In this document: positions 44,663 through 55,855 of the stretch, in pieces
Layout of the letters: every line of letters starts with the position of its first letter
Position numbering within the stretch: the stretch's first letter is position 1
Assembly: GCA_963681505.1 (NCBI GenBank)
Contig: OY811971.1
Span: forward strand, 855,501-919,500
Reading direction: 5' to 3'
Source: Eunapius fragilis
Taxonomy: Eukaryota > Porifera > Demospongiae > Spongillida > Spongillidae
Length of the DNA stretch: 64,000 bases
Made by a program: the position numbers and the translations under genes
The notes under the pieces: generated by a model
Databases searched by the model: none
The model's input: only the letters and a program-made list of their open reading frames with translations
What the model was told of the DNA's origin: nothing

Positions 44663-44881
44663 GGGTAGCGTAGGTAGCGATCGCCACCTGCGATAACGTC
44701 AGGAGTGTTCGCCACCCCCCTGTTTATTCTACAGAGCAACGTTACTTGCGTAAAACTGTGTATGCTGCTAACAAAGGAGCCTATTAGGGTTGTTTTAAAC
44801 TCATTATATTTTAGTTTTTATACGCTATTAAAAGTGCGGGTGGCGACTACTCCCCCCTGGCGAATATACCTGACGCTACCC
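44663..44881. mobile_element. TA-target MITE (GGGTAGCGT ends)
   Basis: The ends are GGGTAGCGTAGGTAGCG and the complement of GGGTAGCGTCAGGTATA; TA on both sides. The right arm of inverted duplication 2 has the uninterrupted CATCCATGTATTTG site near 50735, which proves the insertion and its TA duplication. Short relative of 19784-21844. Confidence 0.85.
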
Positions 44882-45052
44882 TATTTGGGACAACTGCAAT
44901 GGTAAATGATGTTGATCGATCAGTGTTGTGGTTACAGTATTATTTGGTTACAATATTACTGCTCAACTTGGCATCTCAAATTTTGTACCTGGGAATTTTT
45001 AAGAATACGTTGTGTTGTGAACTGGTAAAAATATCTTACGTGTAAGAGGGAA

Positions 45053-45083
<31 letters not shown>

Positions 45084-45345
45084 TATACCAGAGATCATAT
45101 TCTATATATAATCTCTGTTTATACGGTGTATGTATTGGCTGGGCGGGAGGGGGCCTATATTTGACAAGTTTGTGTAGCACTTCCCCTCCCTAAGGTGAGG
45201 TGGGAGGGAAGCTTGGGCCCTCTGAGATAGATGTGAGTTCAATTGCCCCCACTGCCACTGTTAGTTCAGCGATAGGTTTATATGGAAACTATGCATGCAT
45301 TGTCCAAAACAAAAGACAATGAGACAAGATGCACGTACCTGGCTG

Positions 45346-46290
45346 CCACCATTGATTATTGAATACATGCTGAGACAGCGAAAGATTGGCTCTAAAGAAA
45401 AATTTCCAAGGCCAAACAGTGCTTTTGTTAACAGCCCAGCTAAGGGGGAGGGAGGGCGGTCCCAAAAACTTCTTGAAAAAAATCATTGGATTAAAATTCT
45501 TCAGTGGTTAGCATTTGTAGCTAGCAATTAATTGGGATAGTCAGTGTTCAATTAAGATACTTGTTCCGTTGTGGGCACTAGACTAAAAACATATATGCAT
45601 GGGGGCCCACCTCCACCCACCAATGCATTTGATCAATCTGATTTTAAATAAAGATTCTACTGCATAAATGCGGTTAGAACCGTTAGATCAGTTATTGCGT
45701 CATTTGGCATAGTATTCCTGGCCATGGAGGGCCCACATAATGCCAGGGGCCCAAGTCTATAGGCTGTAGCTTAGAGCTCCAGATTTTAGCCTAGTCAGTC
45801 CTATGGTTAGTCTGGGCCCGGGGAGTTAGCCTGCAACATTTTTGATTTTTTGCCCTTCATGATTACATCACACTACTAATCGGGACATTGTTCAGTTGAG
45901 GAACACTTTTGCATGTGTTATTTTGCGTGGTGTGATTGTTTTAGTATATCCGTACCTGGTCTGTGTAAATGCTTATTTTAATATGTCTTTATGTCCTTAT
46001 TGTTTTTCATCTTATTGGATGGGATGTGTCTGGAGTTGGATTAGCGATTGAATGAATGCATCTTTCATCAGGTCATTCATGCAGGATTCAGTTGTACATG
46101 AAAGCATACTCCATCATACTGTCTACACCTGCAGCTAGCTCCTGTACTGAGTGAAGGACTGCACGAGAGATACCAACCTTCTCAAGTTGCATGGCCTTGA
46201 TGTTTACTTGGACCCACTTCACCAAATACGCACTCGCCAATGGTAGATCAAGACAAGAATATTTATTTATTTATTATGGGTGGGGGTGGG
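45346..46290. other. No gene recognised
   Basis: Spacer sequence of inverted duplication 2. No convincing exon or element seen. Confidence 0.4.
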
Positions 46291-46469
46291 TGGTAATAGC
46301 CTCGTTCCCAGGCCCTATTTTTATATTAAAGTTAGCAAGGACAAAAAATAGGGCCTGGGTATCGATTGGCAAGGTCTTGGTGAGCATGCGCTAGCCATTC
46401 TCCAGAATCTGGAGAATCGTGCACTGTTGTAATTTGGTTTGCTCCTTTCCTTATCTTACTAGTCTGATC

Positions 46470-46727
46470 GCCGGAGTGATGGTGTATTCAGCTGAGTTCC
46501 GTGAAGCGGTAGCTTATTCTCTGAGGTGTGTTCACCTGGAAAGCCTAGTACTCAAGGCCAAGCAGGAGGAAGCACTTTTCCATCTGTCAATGGTCGGGAT
46601 GTGTTCGCTTGGTTTCCTACTGGGTACGGGAGGTCAATTTGCTACCAACTCTTACCGTTCATGTTCGACTTCAAACTGAAGCACACCACTGCTCCACAAG
46701 ATCAACGTAGCTCAGTCCTAGTGATTT
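46470..46727 (+). pseudogene. RecQ-like helicase fragment
   Basis: Two frames joined by a one-base shift near 46578 read LESLVLKAKQEEALFHL, then VNGRDVFAWFPTGYGRSICY and QLLPFMFDFKL. This is the motif 0/Walker A region of RecQ-family DNA helicases (consensus PTGYGKS; the lysine is Arg here). Only about 85 residues remain before the sequence runs into the inverted zinc-finger frame. Dead by truncation, shift and loss of the Walker lysine. Confidence 0.7.
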
Positions 46728-47054
46728 GGTGTCCTTGGTTCTTTTTCGTGTGATCTGGGCTTGTGAACCCATGGTATCACCAGTGCCAGAGCCAGAGGGT
46801 GAGGCTTTATTCTTCTCATAACTAGCCTTGGCTGTTCTTAAAAATGACTCTGCTGACAAAAGTTTCCTATTGCAGATCCCGCAGATGAACTTAGTCAAAC
46901 CATCATCTGGAGCCACTGGGACATCAGCAACCTTGCTGAGCCTTTCCGCAAGACCTGAATTCAAAGATTTTGTAGAAAAGAGTGCTACCCAATGTGTGGG
47001 AGGCACAACACTGCCACAAATCCTGCTAGACCTTGACTCTTTCCTTGTCTCCAT
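46671..47054 (-). CDS. ZAD-like zinc-finger domain protein
   Basis: 127 residues from an ATG at 47054. It contains WVALFSTKSLNSGLAERLSK and DDGLTKFICGICNRKLLSAE, the layout of a ZAD-type (CxxC...CxxC) zinc-binding domain, followed by a Lys/Ser-rich tail. The first CxxC pair looks reduced to a single Cys (RICGS), so zinc binding may be impaired. It lies inside the long-TIR element and overlaps the helicase scrap by its C-terminal end. Could be a captured N-terminal domain of a transposase-associated protein. Expression unknown. Confidence 0.45.
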   Translation of the reverse strand: METRKESRSSRICGSVVPPTHWVALFSTKSLNSGLAERLSKVADVPVAPDDGLTKFICGICNRKLLSAESFLRTAKASYEKNKASPSGSGTGDTMGSQAQITRKRTKDTKSLGLSYVDLVEQWCASV

Positions 47055-47310
47055 TTCTTAGTATTGATTTTGTTATATTTCGAAATAGAGCGCTACGCAA
47101 ATCCACGGGCGAAGTAAAGCTTACGCGGAGAACCGAATAAATATACGGAAAAGATTACTAACCAAAGTTCAACAGTGCACGATTCACCAGATTCTGGAGA
47201 ATGGCTAGCGCATGCGCACCAAGACCTTGCCAATCGATACCAGGCCTATTTTATGTCCCCGCTAACTTTAATATAAAAATAGGGCCTGGGGACGAGGCTA
47301 GGGGTGGTAA

Positions 47311-47950
47311 CTGATGCATGATGGGAGTCAGTGAAGTCATATCCAGCTTGCATAGTAGTATATAAAACCAAAGACCTGCCTTCATACCATGATACTGAAA
47401 ACAGTATTTTTTTCCAAGGTATCTCACTTGCCTTTATAAAATCTATCATGCTAATGTTCATATCAACACTAAACTCCTGTGTACTGTATATCTTAATCCT
47501 GACCAAAATAATTTAGGTTTATCAGTGTTAAGATGCACGATGGTTTAGTGCTAGTATTGAAGCTGCATTGTTATTACCAAAATATTAAATTAAATGTAAT
47601 TCATACTTGGCTATATAGGAAAAATTACACGTTTGGCTCTCTCAGAAATTTTCACGAGCAAAGCTCATTCTAGGAGGAGTCAGAACTTCCTTATAAAACA
47701 CCCTGAGAATTTGCTTCTGGAAATAAAGAGTTGTCTGAAGTATTATGGGCAATTAATGTTAATGTGATCCAAAAGTTTAAGCCCAGTAATGATAAAATGA
47801 CAGTTCTAAACAGGACTCAAATCACAAACAAAAGCGGGCGTCTGCTCGTGACGGTAATTGAAGCGGGGGGGGGGGGGGGGGGGGGGGGGGTGGGGGGGTA
47901 GGGGTGCACATGCCATATTAATAATCGATAAAAATAGATAATAAAAAATA
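47311..47950. other. No gene recognised
   Basis: AT-rich sequence and a G run (47864-47890). Nothing coding supported. Confidence 0.4.
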
Positions 47951-47956
47951 GAGGAA

Positions 47957-48245
47957 ACAAGTAAAGAAAAACATTCTCTAACGAGAACGTTTGTGGGATA
48001 TAGGAATTGGAGGCATTGGTGGTGTAAAAAGGAAGGGAACAAGGTTTTGAGAAAAGGGTAATGAGGCAAAAAATCCTATATTTAGCACGTGTAAATGTAA
48101 CAGAACCAAAAGAAGTGCTAAACATAGGATTTTTGTCTCATTACCCTTTTCTCAAAACCTTGTTCCTTTCCTTTTTACACCACCATTGCCTCCAATTCCT
48201 ATATCCCACCAACTTTCACGTTAGAGAAAGTTTTTCTTTACTTGT
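47957..48245. mobile_element. Foldback element FB, copy 4
   Basis: Starts ACAAGTAAAG, ends CTTTACTTGT. Outer arm GGGATATAGGAATTGGAGGC, middle stem GTTTTGAGAAAAGGGTAATG, loop-proximal CCTATATTTAGCA. Stem nearly perfect over about 120 bases. The middle stem is unrelated to that of copies 1, 2 and 5. Confidence 0.85.
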
Positions 48246-48626
48246 GTAATATAGCAGTAGTTATTGTAGTAGTTTTTATAATTACTGTACATTTTTTGCT
48301 GACGTGGAACACCCTGCATTTTGGTGCAATATAGTCGACCAGATATAATGAATGCTTTAAGATAAATAATCTTCTTACACATCACTTAGAATGCATACCA
48401 GATAGGTATTAAGAGGCAGGCAACCATACCTAACACCATGGTTAATGAATTGAACTGTATTTTTCACGCCAATTCCATTACAATGTTTATAAATCAGTTT
48501 TTCAGGCATATGTGTACGATGAATGAAGTGCTTTTTTATATCTTCCCATGAATGGTCATATATAGTGTTTGTATGATAATCTGTTTGTTTATCAATCAGG
48601 TTTGGACAATAACATTTCTTCTTTAA

Positions 48627-48677
<51 letters not shown>

Positions 48678-50279
48678 TGTGTGGGTGTTGTTTGACCCTG
48701 GGATCCCATGGCTATGGCTTTGTACAATGATGCTTTGATTTTAATATCACCTGCGTCGTGTGATACTAAATTTGTTGAGTTTTATTTTTAAAAAGCCGTT
48801 CTAAACAAGAAATCACATGCAATGGTGAATCATTGTATCTCTTATTTTCTTGTGTGGGATATTACTTTTAAAGGGTTTGCGTGCTAACCACAAGGAGAAA
48901 AGCTGTTTTTATTGTCCTTCATACCCCAAACCACTTTCTGATTCAACAGAAGACCCAGGCTAGTCCATTGGCGAGATTCTAAAGGAAATTCCTGACTCTG
49001 GTGTGACATCTCTCTGTACACATGCATGTTAAGGCGGTGTGAAATAAAGGATCCAAACCATATTATACCGGGCAGTAACCTGTTACAAAAGAATGTTTAC
49101 AACACCAAAGGCTCATGCTGAAGTTCAACATATAATCACATCATTCACATATGGTGCATGAATAAAAACTCTGCCGGCTGATACGGAATATTTTGAAATC
49201 ATAGGTACCAGCAGAAGAGAATCTTCTCTTCATTATAAAACTCTGCTGTGTTTTGATATATGTACCTGCAATGACCCAATCAGATTGTGCAAATTGTGTA
49301 TAGCTGTTGTCTAATTAGAGTTATAACCTACTTATAAATCATATTAGAATAATGGTGGAGGTACAGATATGAGAAAAGCACCTCACCAATAACTCTCCTC
49401 CTTGACCTTAAATTAATAATTGTTGTGACTCTACCTTTTAAATGGCACAGTACAGAAGTGCATTAACAATGATTCTCAATCCACAAGTGAATACTATAAC
49501 TTTAAATTGCCCAACCTCATAGTGCTTGAATGAATGCAGGCCAGGAGAACTGGGCATTGAGCGCACTCATGGATGATCTATGAGGCAGGCACATGTATGC
49601 AACAAAGGTGTGCATGATACAGGGTGTTGGCGAAAGAACGCAATGCTTTAAAATCCCTATAACTCAGGATTGCTTGATTTCTATAATATATGTTACAGTA
49701 CTTAGGCAAATATTAACAATCCAATTAGATTATTATTAGCGGTCAAGTCACTGTATCATAACCCTCATAAATCAAACTATTCAAAGCCCTCCGTTAACAA
49801 AGTTATTCAAGATTGCGGTTTACGATAATTGATTTTAATAACTAATAATAAGTAGCACAAGATCTGTATATGCAACGGAACATCACTGATTTCAAGTTAC
49901 TAGGTTCAATAGTAATTAAGACCATGTGGTAAATATTTTTAATACATAAATTATTCCACGTGCACATATAAATTATTCCACTACACACAAACTTGTACAA
50001 AACTAGCCTTCAAGCAAGTCCATTGTTGTAGCCAACCAAGCATTGAACGCACAGGCATCGGCTCAAACTAGTATAATTATTCCAGTATAAAATGAAATAC
50101 AAAACACTATTTGATTTGGTAATGGATTATCTAATGGTGCGCTATTAACACTCAAAGTTAATAAAAACGTAGTGGGTCATATAGCTTTTTCAAGTTTGGT
50201 TTGTTGATTTGAATCCAATTAAATTTCACACTTTATTCAAAATCTCATCATTGTCATTCTGCCGTTAAAAAATCAAATT
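48246..50279. other. No gene recognised
   Basis: AT-rich, with a GT tract at 48628-48680. No exon with convincing splice sites or family resemblance was found. Confidence 0.45.
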
Positions 50280-51070
50280 AGTACATTGACAATTTTGTCT
50301 CGCTGTCTTTTGTTTTGGACAATGCATGCATAGTTTCCATATAAACCTATTGCTGCATGAACTAACAGTGGCAGTGGGGGCAATTGAACTCACATCTATC
50401 TCAGAGGGCTCGAGCTTCCCCCCCACCTCACCAAGGGGAAGGGAAGTGCTACACAAACTTGTCAAACATAGGCTCCCCCCCCCCATCCCAGCCAACAGAC
50501 ACGCCGTATTAACCCCCCCCCCCCCCCCCCCCCACCTTCCCTCTTACACGTAAGATACTTCTAGCAGTTCACAACACAACGTATTCTTAAAAATCCCTGG
50601 GTAGAAAATTTGAGATGCCAAGTTGAGCAGTAATACTTATTATGCACAACTTATGTAACTATGGCACAGCCTTAGTTCCAAATAATACAACCTCGATCAA
50701 CATCACCCACCATTGCAGTTGCCTCAAATACATGGATGTGTATCAAATAGAATAATAAACAGACGTACCGTTACAGTGTATTAGTATCTCTTTGTTATGA
50801 CCGGTAGTGGCTAACCATGCAGTTACTGGTAGCGACACCTCGTTCATAGAATGCTGTAGGGCTCCTTATATTCTTTAATCATTTTTCCCAGCTGTATACG
50901 GCCATGTCAGACCATCTATTAATGTTTATCGCGATATTACATATTCGATACACATATGATTTCTGGGCACGAGATCGCTGCGCTGCGTCAGAAATAATAT
51001 TATCTCTGGCTGCGTCATCGGTCGTTGCGCTGCGCGTGACCGACTTTTGGCACTAATCACACCCCATACT
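50280..51070. repeat. Inverted duplication 2, right arm (uninterrupted)
   Basis: Reverse complement of the pieces at 44512-45345 and 42500-42664. Substitutions and small indels, especially in C runs (50470-50535), show moderate age. Provides the empty site for the MITE at 44663-44881. Confidence 0.85.
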
Positions 51071-51355
51071 CGATGAACACTTGTATTTGGTGGAGGACGT
51101 AAGCGATACTGGTAGACCATACCCTACGACATAGATTTTACTATGCCTACGATTACCACTCGACACGTACACCCGGACCGGTGTAGCCAGAGATATTATC
51201 TCTGGTGTAGCGTGCCAGAATGGTTCTCGTGCTTGAATGGCCTAATGAGGCGCGCCGTACGGCAATTCAATTCATATTTATCATGAATTTTGTACCCGGA
51301 TGGATAAACTAACTATGAATATTTTCGCACGAGCCATTATATGACACGGACAGAA

Positions 51356-51500
51356 TGGGCTATTCCAGTTTATAATCGTACATGGGTACTGATGACTAAT
51401 CTGCATACCACCGGATAATAGCTAGTAATCTTAGAATACTAGTGGTTATCCGGAGGTATGCAGAGCATACCCCTGTACGATTTTAAACAGGAATAGCCCA
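51356..51500. repeat. Foldback, about 145 bp
   Basis: TGGGCTATTCC at the left pairs with GGAATAGCCCA at the right, and CTGCATACCACCGGATAA pairs with TTATCCGGAGGTATGCAG around an AT-rich loop. The stem is imperfect. Lies just before the palindromic satellite. Confidence 0.75.
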
Positions 51501-51524
51501 ATATCATTTCATACTTGAGCGTCA

Positions 51525-53525
51525 GAATGGCTTGAGCCATTCTGGGAAGACCAGTTACATTACTTGAGTTTTAGAATGGCTCGAGCCACTCTGGCACGGC
51601 CAGTTACTATTTTTGAGTGCCATATATGTGCCAAGACATTCCGGCAAGGCTATGCAGTTTTCTATATTTGAGTAACTAGTATATACTTAAGTGCCAGAAT
51701 GGCTCGAGCCATTCTGGCACTGCCAGTTACTATAATTAAGTGCCAGAATGGTTCGAGCACTTCCATAATGGCTTAAGCCATTCTGGCCCAGCCAGTTGCA
51801 TTGCATGTGTGCAAGAACTGCTGCAGCCATTCTGGCCGCACAGCTGCCAGTTACTACTTTTGAGTGCGATAATAGCTTGAGCCATTAATTCTGGCATAGC
51901 CAGTTGCATTTCTTGAGTGCCGATATGCTTCCGGCCGTGCAAGAATAGCTCAAGCCATTCTGGCACTCAAATTATGCAACTGGCCCTGCCAGAATGGCTC
52001 AAACCATTGTAATGTAACTGCATACCCATGCATGCGAGCCATTCTGACACTCATGCAAGGTAATGCATCTGTTCGTTCCCGAATAGCTCGAGCCCTCTGC
52101 ATGGCACTTAACTGGCCATGCAAGAACGACTCGTGCTATTCTGCCAAAGCCAGTTACTATATTAGAGTGCCGAAATGGCTCAAGCCATTCTTGCACGCAA
52201 GTAATGCCACTGGCCGAGCTAGAATGGCTCGAGCCATTCTGGCTTTACTATAATTAAGTGCTAGAATGGTTCGTGCACTTTCAGGTACAAATTTTTGAGT
52301 GCCATAATGGCTTGAGCCATTCTGGCAATCTAATATAGTAACTGGCTTTGGCAGAATAGCACGAGCCGTTCTTGCACAGCCAGTTAAGTGCCATGCATAT
52401 AGAGGCTCGAGCAATTCGGGAACGGAGGTAGAGTTGCATTAAATTCAGTTTAGCTGCAATACTGCTTGCATATACATGGCCGTGCCAGAATGGCTCAAGC
52501 CATTTCGGTACTCTAGTAATGAACTGGCCGTGCTAGAGTGGCTAAGCCATTATTGCACTCAAATTTAGTAACTGCATGGCCGTGCAAGAATGGCTTGAGC
52601 CAACTGGCATTCAAGTTAAGCAACTGACCGTGCCAGAATGGCTCGAGACATTCTGGCACTTGAGAGCCATAATGCCTTGAGCCATTCTAGCATGACATAC
52701 AATAACTGACCTTGCCAGTTACTTTAATTTGTCCTTCGTATCTGTGTACAGTGTATGTCGCTTGCGCTTGCAATCATGCAATTAATGATGATGCTTCTTG
52801 CATTTTACAGTGCATGAACGTTTTTTTTTTAATGGTCTTGAAATTACATCCTTTTAAAAGTGAGTGCCAAAATGGCTCAAGCTATTCTGGCACTCAAGTA
52901 ATGCAACTGTCCGCTCCAGAATGGCTTGAGACACTCTGGCACTTTATCATAGTATAACTGGCAAGGTCAAGCCGTTATACTATGATAAAGTAATGCAACT
53001 GGTCGTGCCAGAATGGTTCAAGACATCTTGGCAGTCAGTTATAGTAACTTCCGTTCTTGAATGCCTCGAGCCATTTTGGCGCTCAAATCCGTTCCAGAGT
53101 GGCTGTAGCCAATCTAACACTGACATAATGCAACTGGCCATGCCAGAATGGTGCGAGTCATTTCGGCACCCCATAAATGAACTGCATGTCATGCTAGAAT
53201 GGCTCAAGGCATTATGGCTCTCTAGTGCAAGAATGGCTCGAGCCATTATTGCACGGCCATGCAGTTACTAAATTTAAGTGCCATAATGGCTTAAGCCATT
53301 TTGGTGCTCAAGAAATGCAACTGGCCATGCCAGAATGGCTCAAGCCATCAAATATTGTTGGCAGTGCCAGAATAGCTGGCCGTGCAAGAACGGCTCGTGC
53401 CCAAGCCATTATGCATGGCACTCAAATATTGTATACCTGGAAGTACAATAACCATTCTGACACTTAATTATAGTGAGCCAGAATGGCTCGAGCCATTCTG
53501 GCACTGCCAGTTAAGTGCCAGAAGC
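51525..53525. repeat. Palindromic satellite, about 30 units
   Basis: The core AGAATGGCTCGAGCCATTCT is a perfect 20-base palindrome, extended by TGCC and GGCA to 28 bases in the best copies. Units of about 50 bases are joined by spacers related to CTGGCCAGTTGCATTACTTG, which occur in both orientations. About 30 variants of the core can be counted, with an interruption at about 52710-52860. The last unit runs straight into the Helitron-type coding frame near 53480. Confidence 0.9.
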
Positions 53526-54157
53526 GTGCCGACGAACGACAACGTTATAGAAGAGATCCTGAAGCGAATCGGGCCAGGAAAAGGGCAAAATACGACGCAG
53601 ACCCTGAATCAAAGCGAGACGCTGAACGGGCGCGCGACGAAAAAGACCCTGAATCGAAGCAAGACGCTGAACGGGCGCGCTACGAAAAAGACCCTGAATC
53701 GAAGCGAGACGCTGAACGGGCGCGCTACGAAAAAGACCCTGAATCTAAGCGAGACGCTGAACGGGCGCGCTACGAAAAAGACCCTGAATCTAAGCGAGAC
53801 GCTGAACGGGCGCGCTATGAAAAAGACCCTGAATCGAAGCGAGACGCTGAACGGGCGCGCTATGAAAAAGACCCTGAATCGAAGCGAGACGCTGAACGGG
53901 CGCGCTATGAAAAAGACCCTGAATCGAAGCGAGCAAAGAAAAGGGCAAAATACGACGAAGACCCTGAAACAAAGCGAGCCGCTGAAAGAGCGCGGTACCA
54001 AAAAGACCCTGAATCCAAACGGGTTGGTGAGCGCAAACGCTACCTTGTTCATGCTGAAGCAAGAAAGGCAGTTAAAAGGGCTAAATATTCAGCATGGTCT
54101 GGTCTAAACACTGCCTCCCAAATGCTGAACAATAAGAAGTCAAAGATTAATCGGTGA
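53483..54157 (+). pseudogene. Helitron-type protein, N-terminal charged-repeat segment
   Basis: Open frame of 224 codons; the first dozen codons come from the palindromic satellite, so the true start is unknown. From about residue 13 it reads as Arg/Lys/Glu-rich helix. Seven 45-base repeats (53618-53932, unit ERARYEKDPESKRDA) are followed by variants. Such repeats precede DUF6570 in many Helitron-encoded proteins. The frame stops at 54155 within a GTGAGT donor-like site. Splicing from 54153 to 54298 (after CCAAG) would join the next segment in frame; the stronger-looking TTTACTCAG acceptor at 54278 would not. Confidence 0.6.
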
Positions 54158-54277
54158 GTCCATGCATGTAATACTGTATACTATAGCAAGTACTGTTGAA
54201 ATAAGTTACTGAGCATTTTGTTGTATTTAAATTTAGGTAAGATAAAGTAATGTAATGTTTAATTTAATTTTTACTCA

Positions 54278-55855
54278 GGTTTTGTCTCTGAACCAAGAGA
54301 TGATCAAGGGCAGGTGTATTGCATGTTGCTTGAAAAAGCACTAAATAGCAATAAAAACTTACAAGAAAAGGTAACTGAAGAATTTAAGGAAGCGCATGAA
54401 TGGTTGGCTGACAAAGTATGCACTAGATCAGAGCATGCTGCAGTGTGCAAAATAAGTGCAAATAAATTGCTTGGCTTAGCGCTTAATGTTCGGAGAGAAA
54501 AAGCGGCAATGTTCCTAAAATCTGTACGCTCAATAAATGCACTAAAATTAAATCCCAGTGACATTTCAGATAGAAATGGAATTCATATGAAGAGCTCAGA
54601 GCCATACTTCTATGAAACATCATACACATATGATAAACATATGTTAGCAATCCCTGTTGACACTAATGGCTGGTGTGTTGTGGCTAAAGAAGTAAAGGAG
54701 GGTAAAAGTAAGGGTGAAAGTAGTGACCTTCCCAAAAATGACAATAGTGATAGTGACCGTCCCAAAAAGTGGCTTTGCACAGGTCAGTGTATACTCTTGA
54801 GTGATGAAGAGGTAGATATTGTTTTAAAAACAAAGTTACTTTTCACAAAGCCTGTAGCGGACATTAGAGCAGCACTAGGTGACCTTGATAAATGTTGCCA
54901 CATTGATCGTGACCTATGTGCAGACATTTGTGATGAGGAAAAGGGCACACAATATTCTTACCTCTTGGGACATCCAATTTCATGCAAATATCCAACTTGT
55001 CCATCTGTAATATGGGTGATTCGGTCTGGTTCCACACACTATCCAGTCCTGCGTCAGTTCTTACGTTTGCTTTATTCTGTGCTGAAAAGCCACAAAATCA
55101 TTGCTACTATTGACGAGGCACTTGATGCTGGTGATGTGGAGAGATTGATGGATTTTATACAAAATGCAAACCTGTTCAATAAAGATGGTACTAATAGTGC
55201 TGATTTTTGCAACGACAACTCCACACCTGGTCTTGGTCCAATTGAGAGTCATCTTAGAGTTACTTATGCAGAGCTGATAGCAGATCTTGAGTCACAATAC
55301 AAAGATGACCCAGTATACCCTTGCTTGAGCTGTGAACGCTTACACCAGCGGAAGCAAGTGTCCTGTGTAAATCTTAGGCACGATACAAAGTATCAAACTG
55401 CCATATGGTTACAACTAAAGAATCACATAGGTGTTGTTACCGATGACCTCTATGTGTGTAGTTATTGCAGACAGTACCTAAATAAAAACACAATGCCTTC
55501 CCGGTGTATTCTAAATGGTTTGATAACTGAACCAGTACCAGATGAGTTGAAAGGGCTTGATGCATTGAGTAAGCAACTAATTCAGAGGGCAAAAGCATTT
55601 CAAACCGTAGTAAGGTTAGGCACATACAGTGGTAACCAACCTGCTCATAATTCATTACAGGCATGCAAAGGCATTATGTTCTATTTGCCCCTTCCTCTTA
55701 ATAATACATTTGAGGTAGAGGGAAATGCATCATTGCCTGATCCTCAGCTGTATGTTATTGTTAATGGTGTCCCAACTAAAGATAAAGTAGTTTGGCAAAC
55801 TTTAGTTGATGTCGATCGCATCAAAGCAGCAATACAAAAACTCAGAAGTATATAA
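54278..55855 (+). pseudogene. Helitron-type protein, DUF6570 segment
   Basis: About 525 codons open from the acceptor region; the first internal ATG is at 54323. The part from VYPCLSCERLHQRKQVSC to the CSYC pair and the following LPLPLNN and LYVIVNGVP motifs is the DUF6570 region of Helitron proteins, with paired cysteines suggesting zinc binding. It ends at a TAA created by an extra TA in AGTATATAAAC; the family continuation NWLYSSVNDFSL reads on in another frame. Confidence 0.75.

Larger units (their letters stand above)
42500..45345. repeat. Inverted duplication 2, left arm (interrupted)
   Basis: Segments 42500-42664 and 44512-45345 match, inverted, 51070-50890 and 50870-50280 in continuous order. 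The left arm is interrupted by a 1.84-kb hAT-like element and a 219-bp TA-target MITE that are missing from the right arm. Confidence 0.85.
46297..47301. mobile_element. Long-TIR element, about 9-bp target duplication
   Basis: Inverted arms of about 140 bases start TAGCCTCGTTCCCAGGCCC; GGGTGGTAA flanks both sides (46288-46296, 47302-47310). Between the arms lie a RecQ-like helicase scrap (plus) and a ZAD-like frame (minus). Long TIRs with a 9-bp duplication resemble Mutator-like elements, but the ends alone do not prove it. Confidence 0.7.

Noticed and set aside
51525..53525. CRISPR-like array
   Set aside because: Repeats are palindromic, degenerate and joined by related rather than unique spacers, in an animal genome.
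53382..54107. Second-frame and antisense readings of the 45-bp repeat (TLNRSETLNGRA, FRVFFIARPF)
   Set aside because: Shadows of the charged-repeat frame, which alone continues into the DUF6570 segment.
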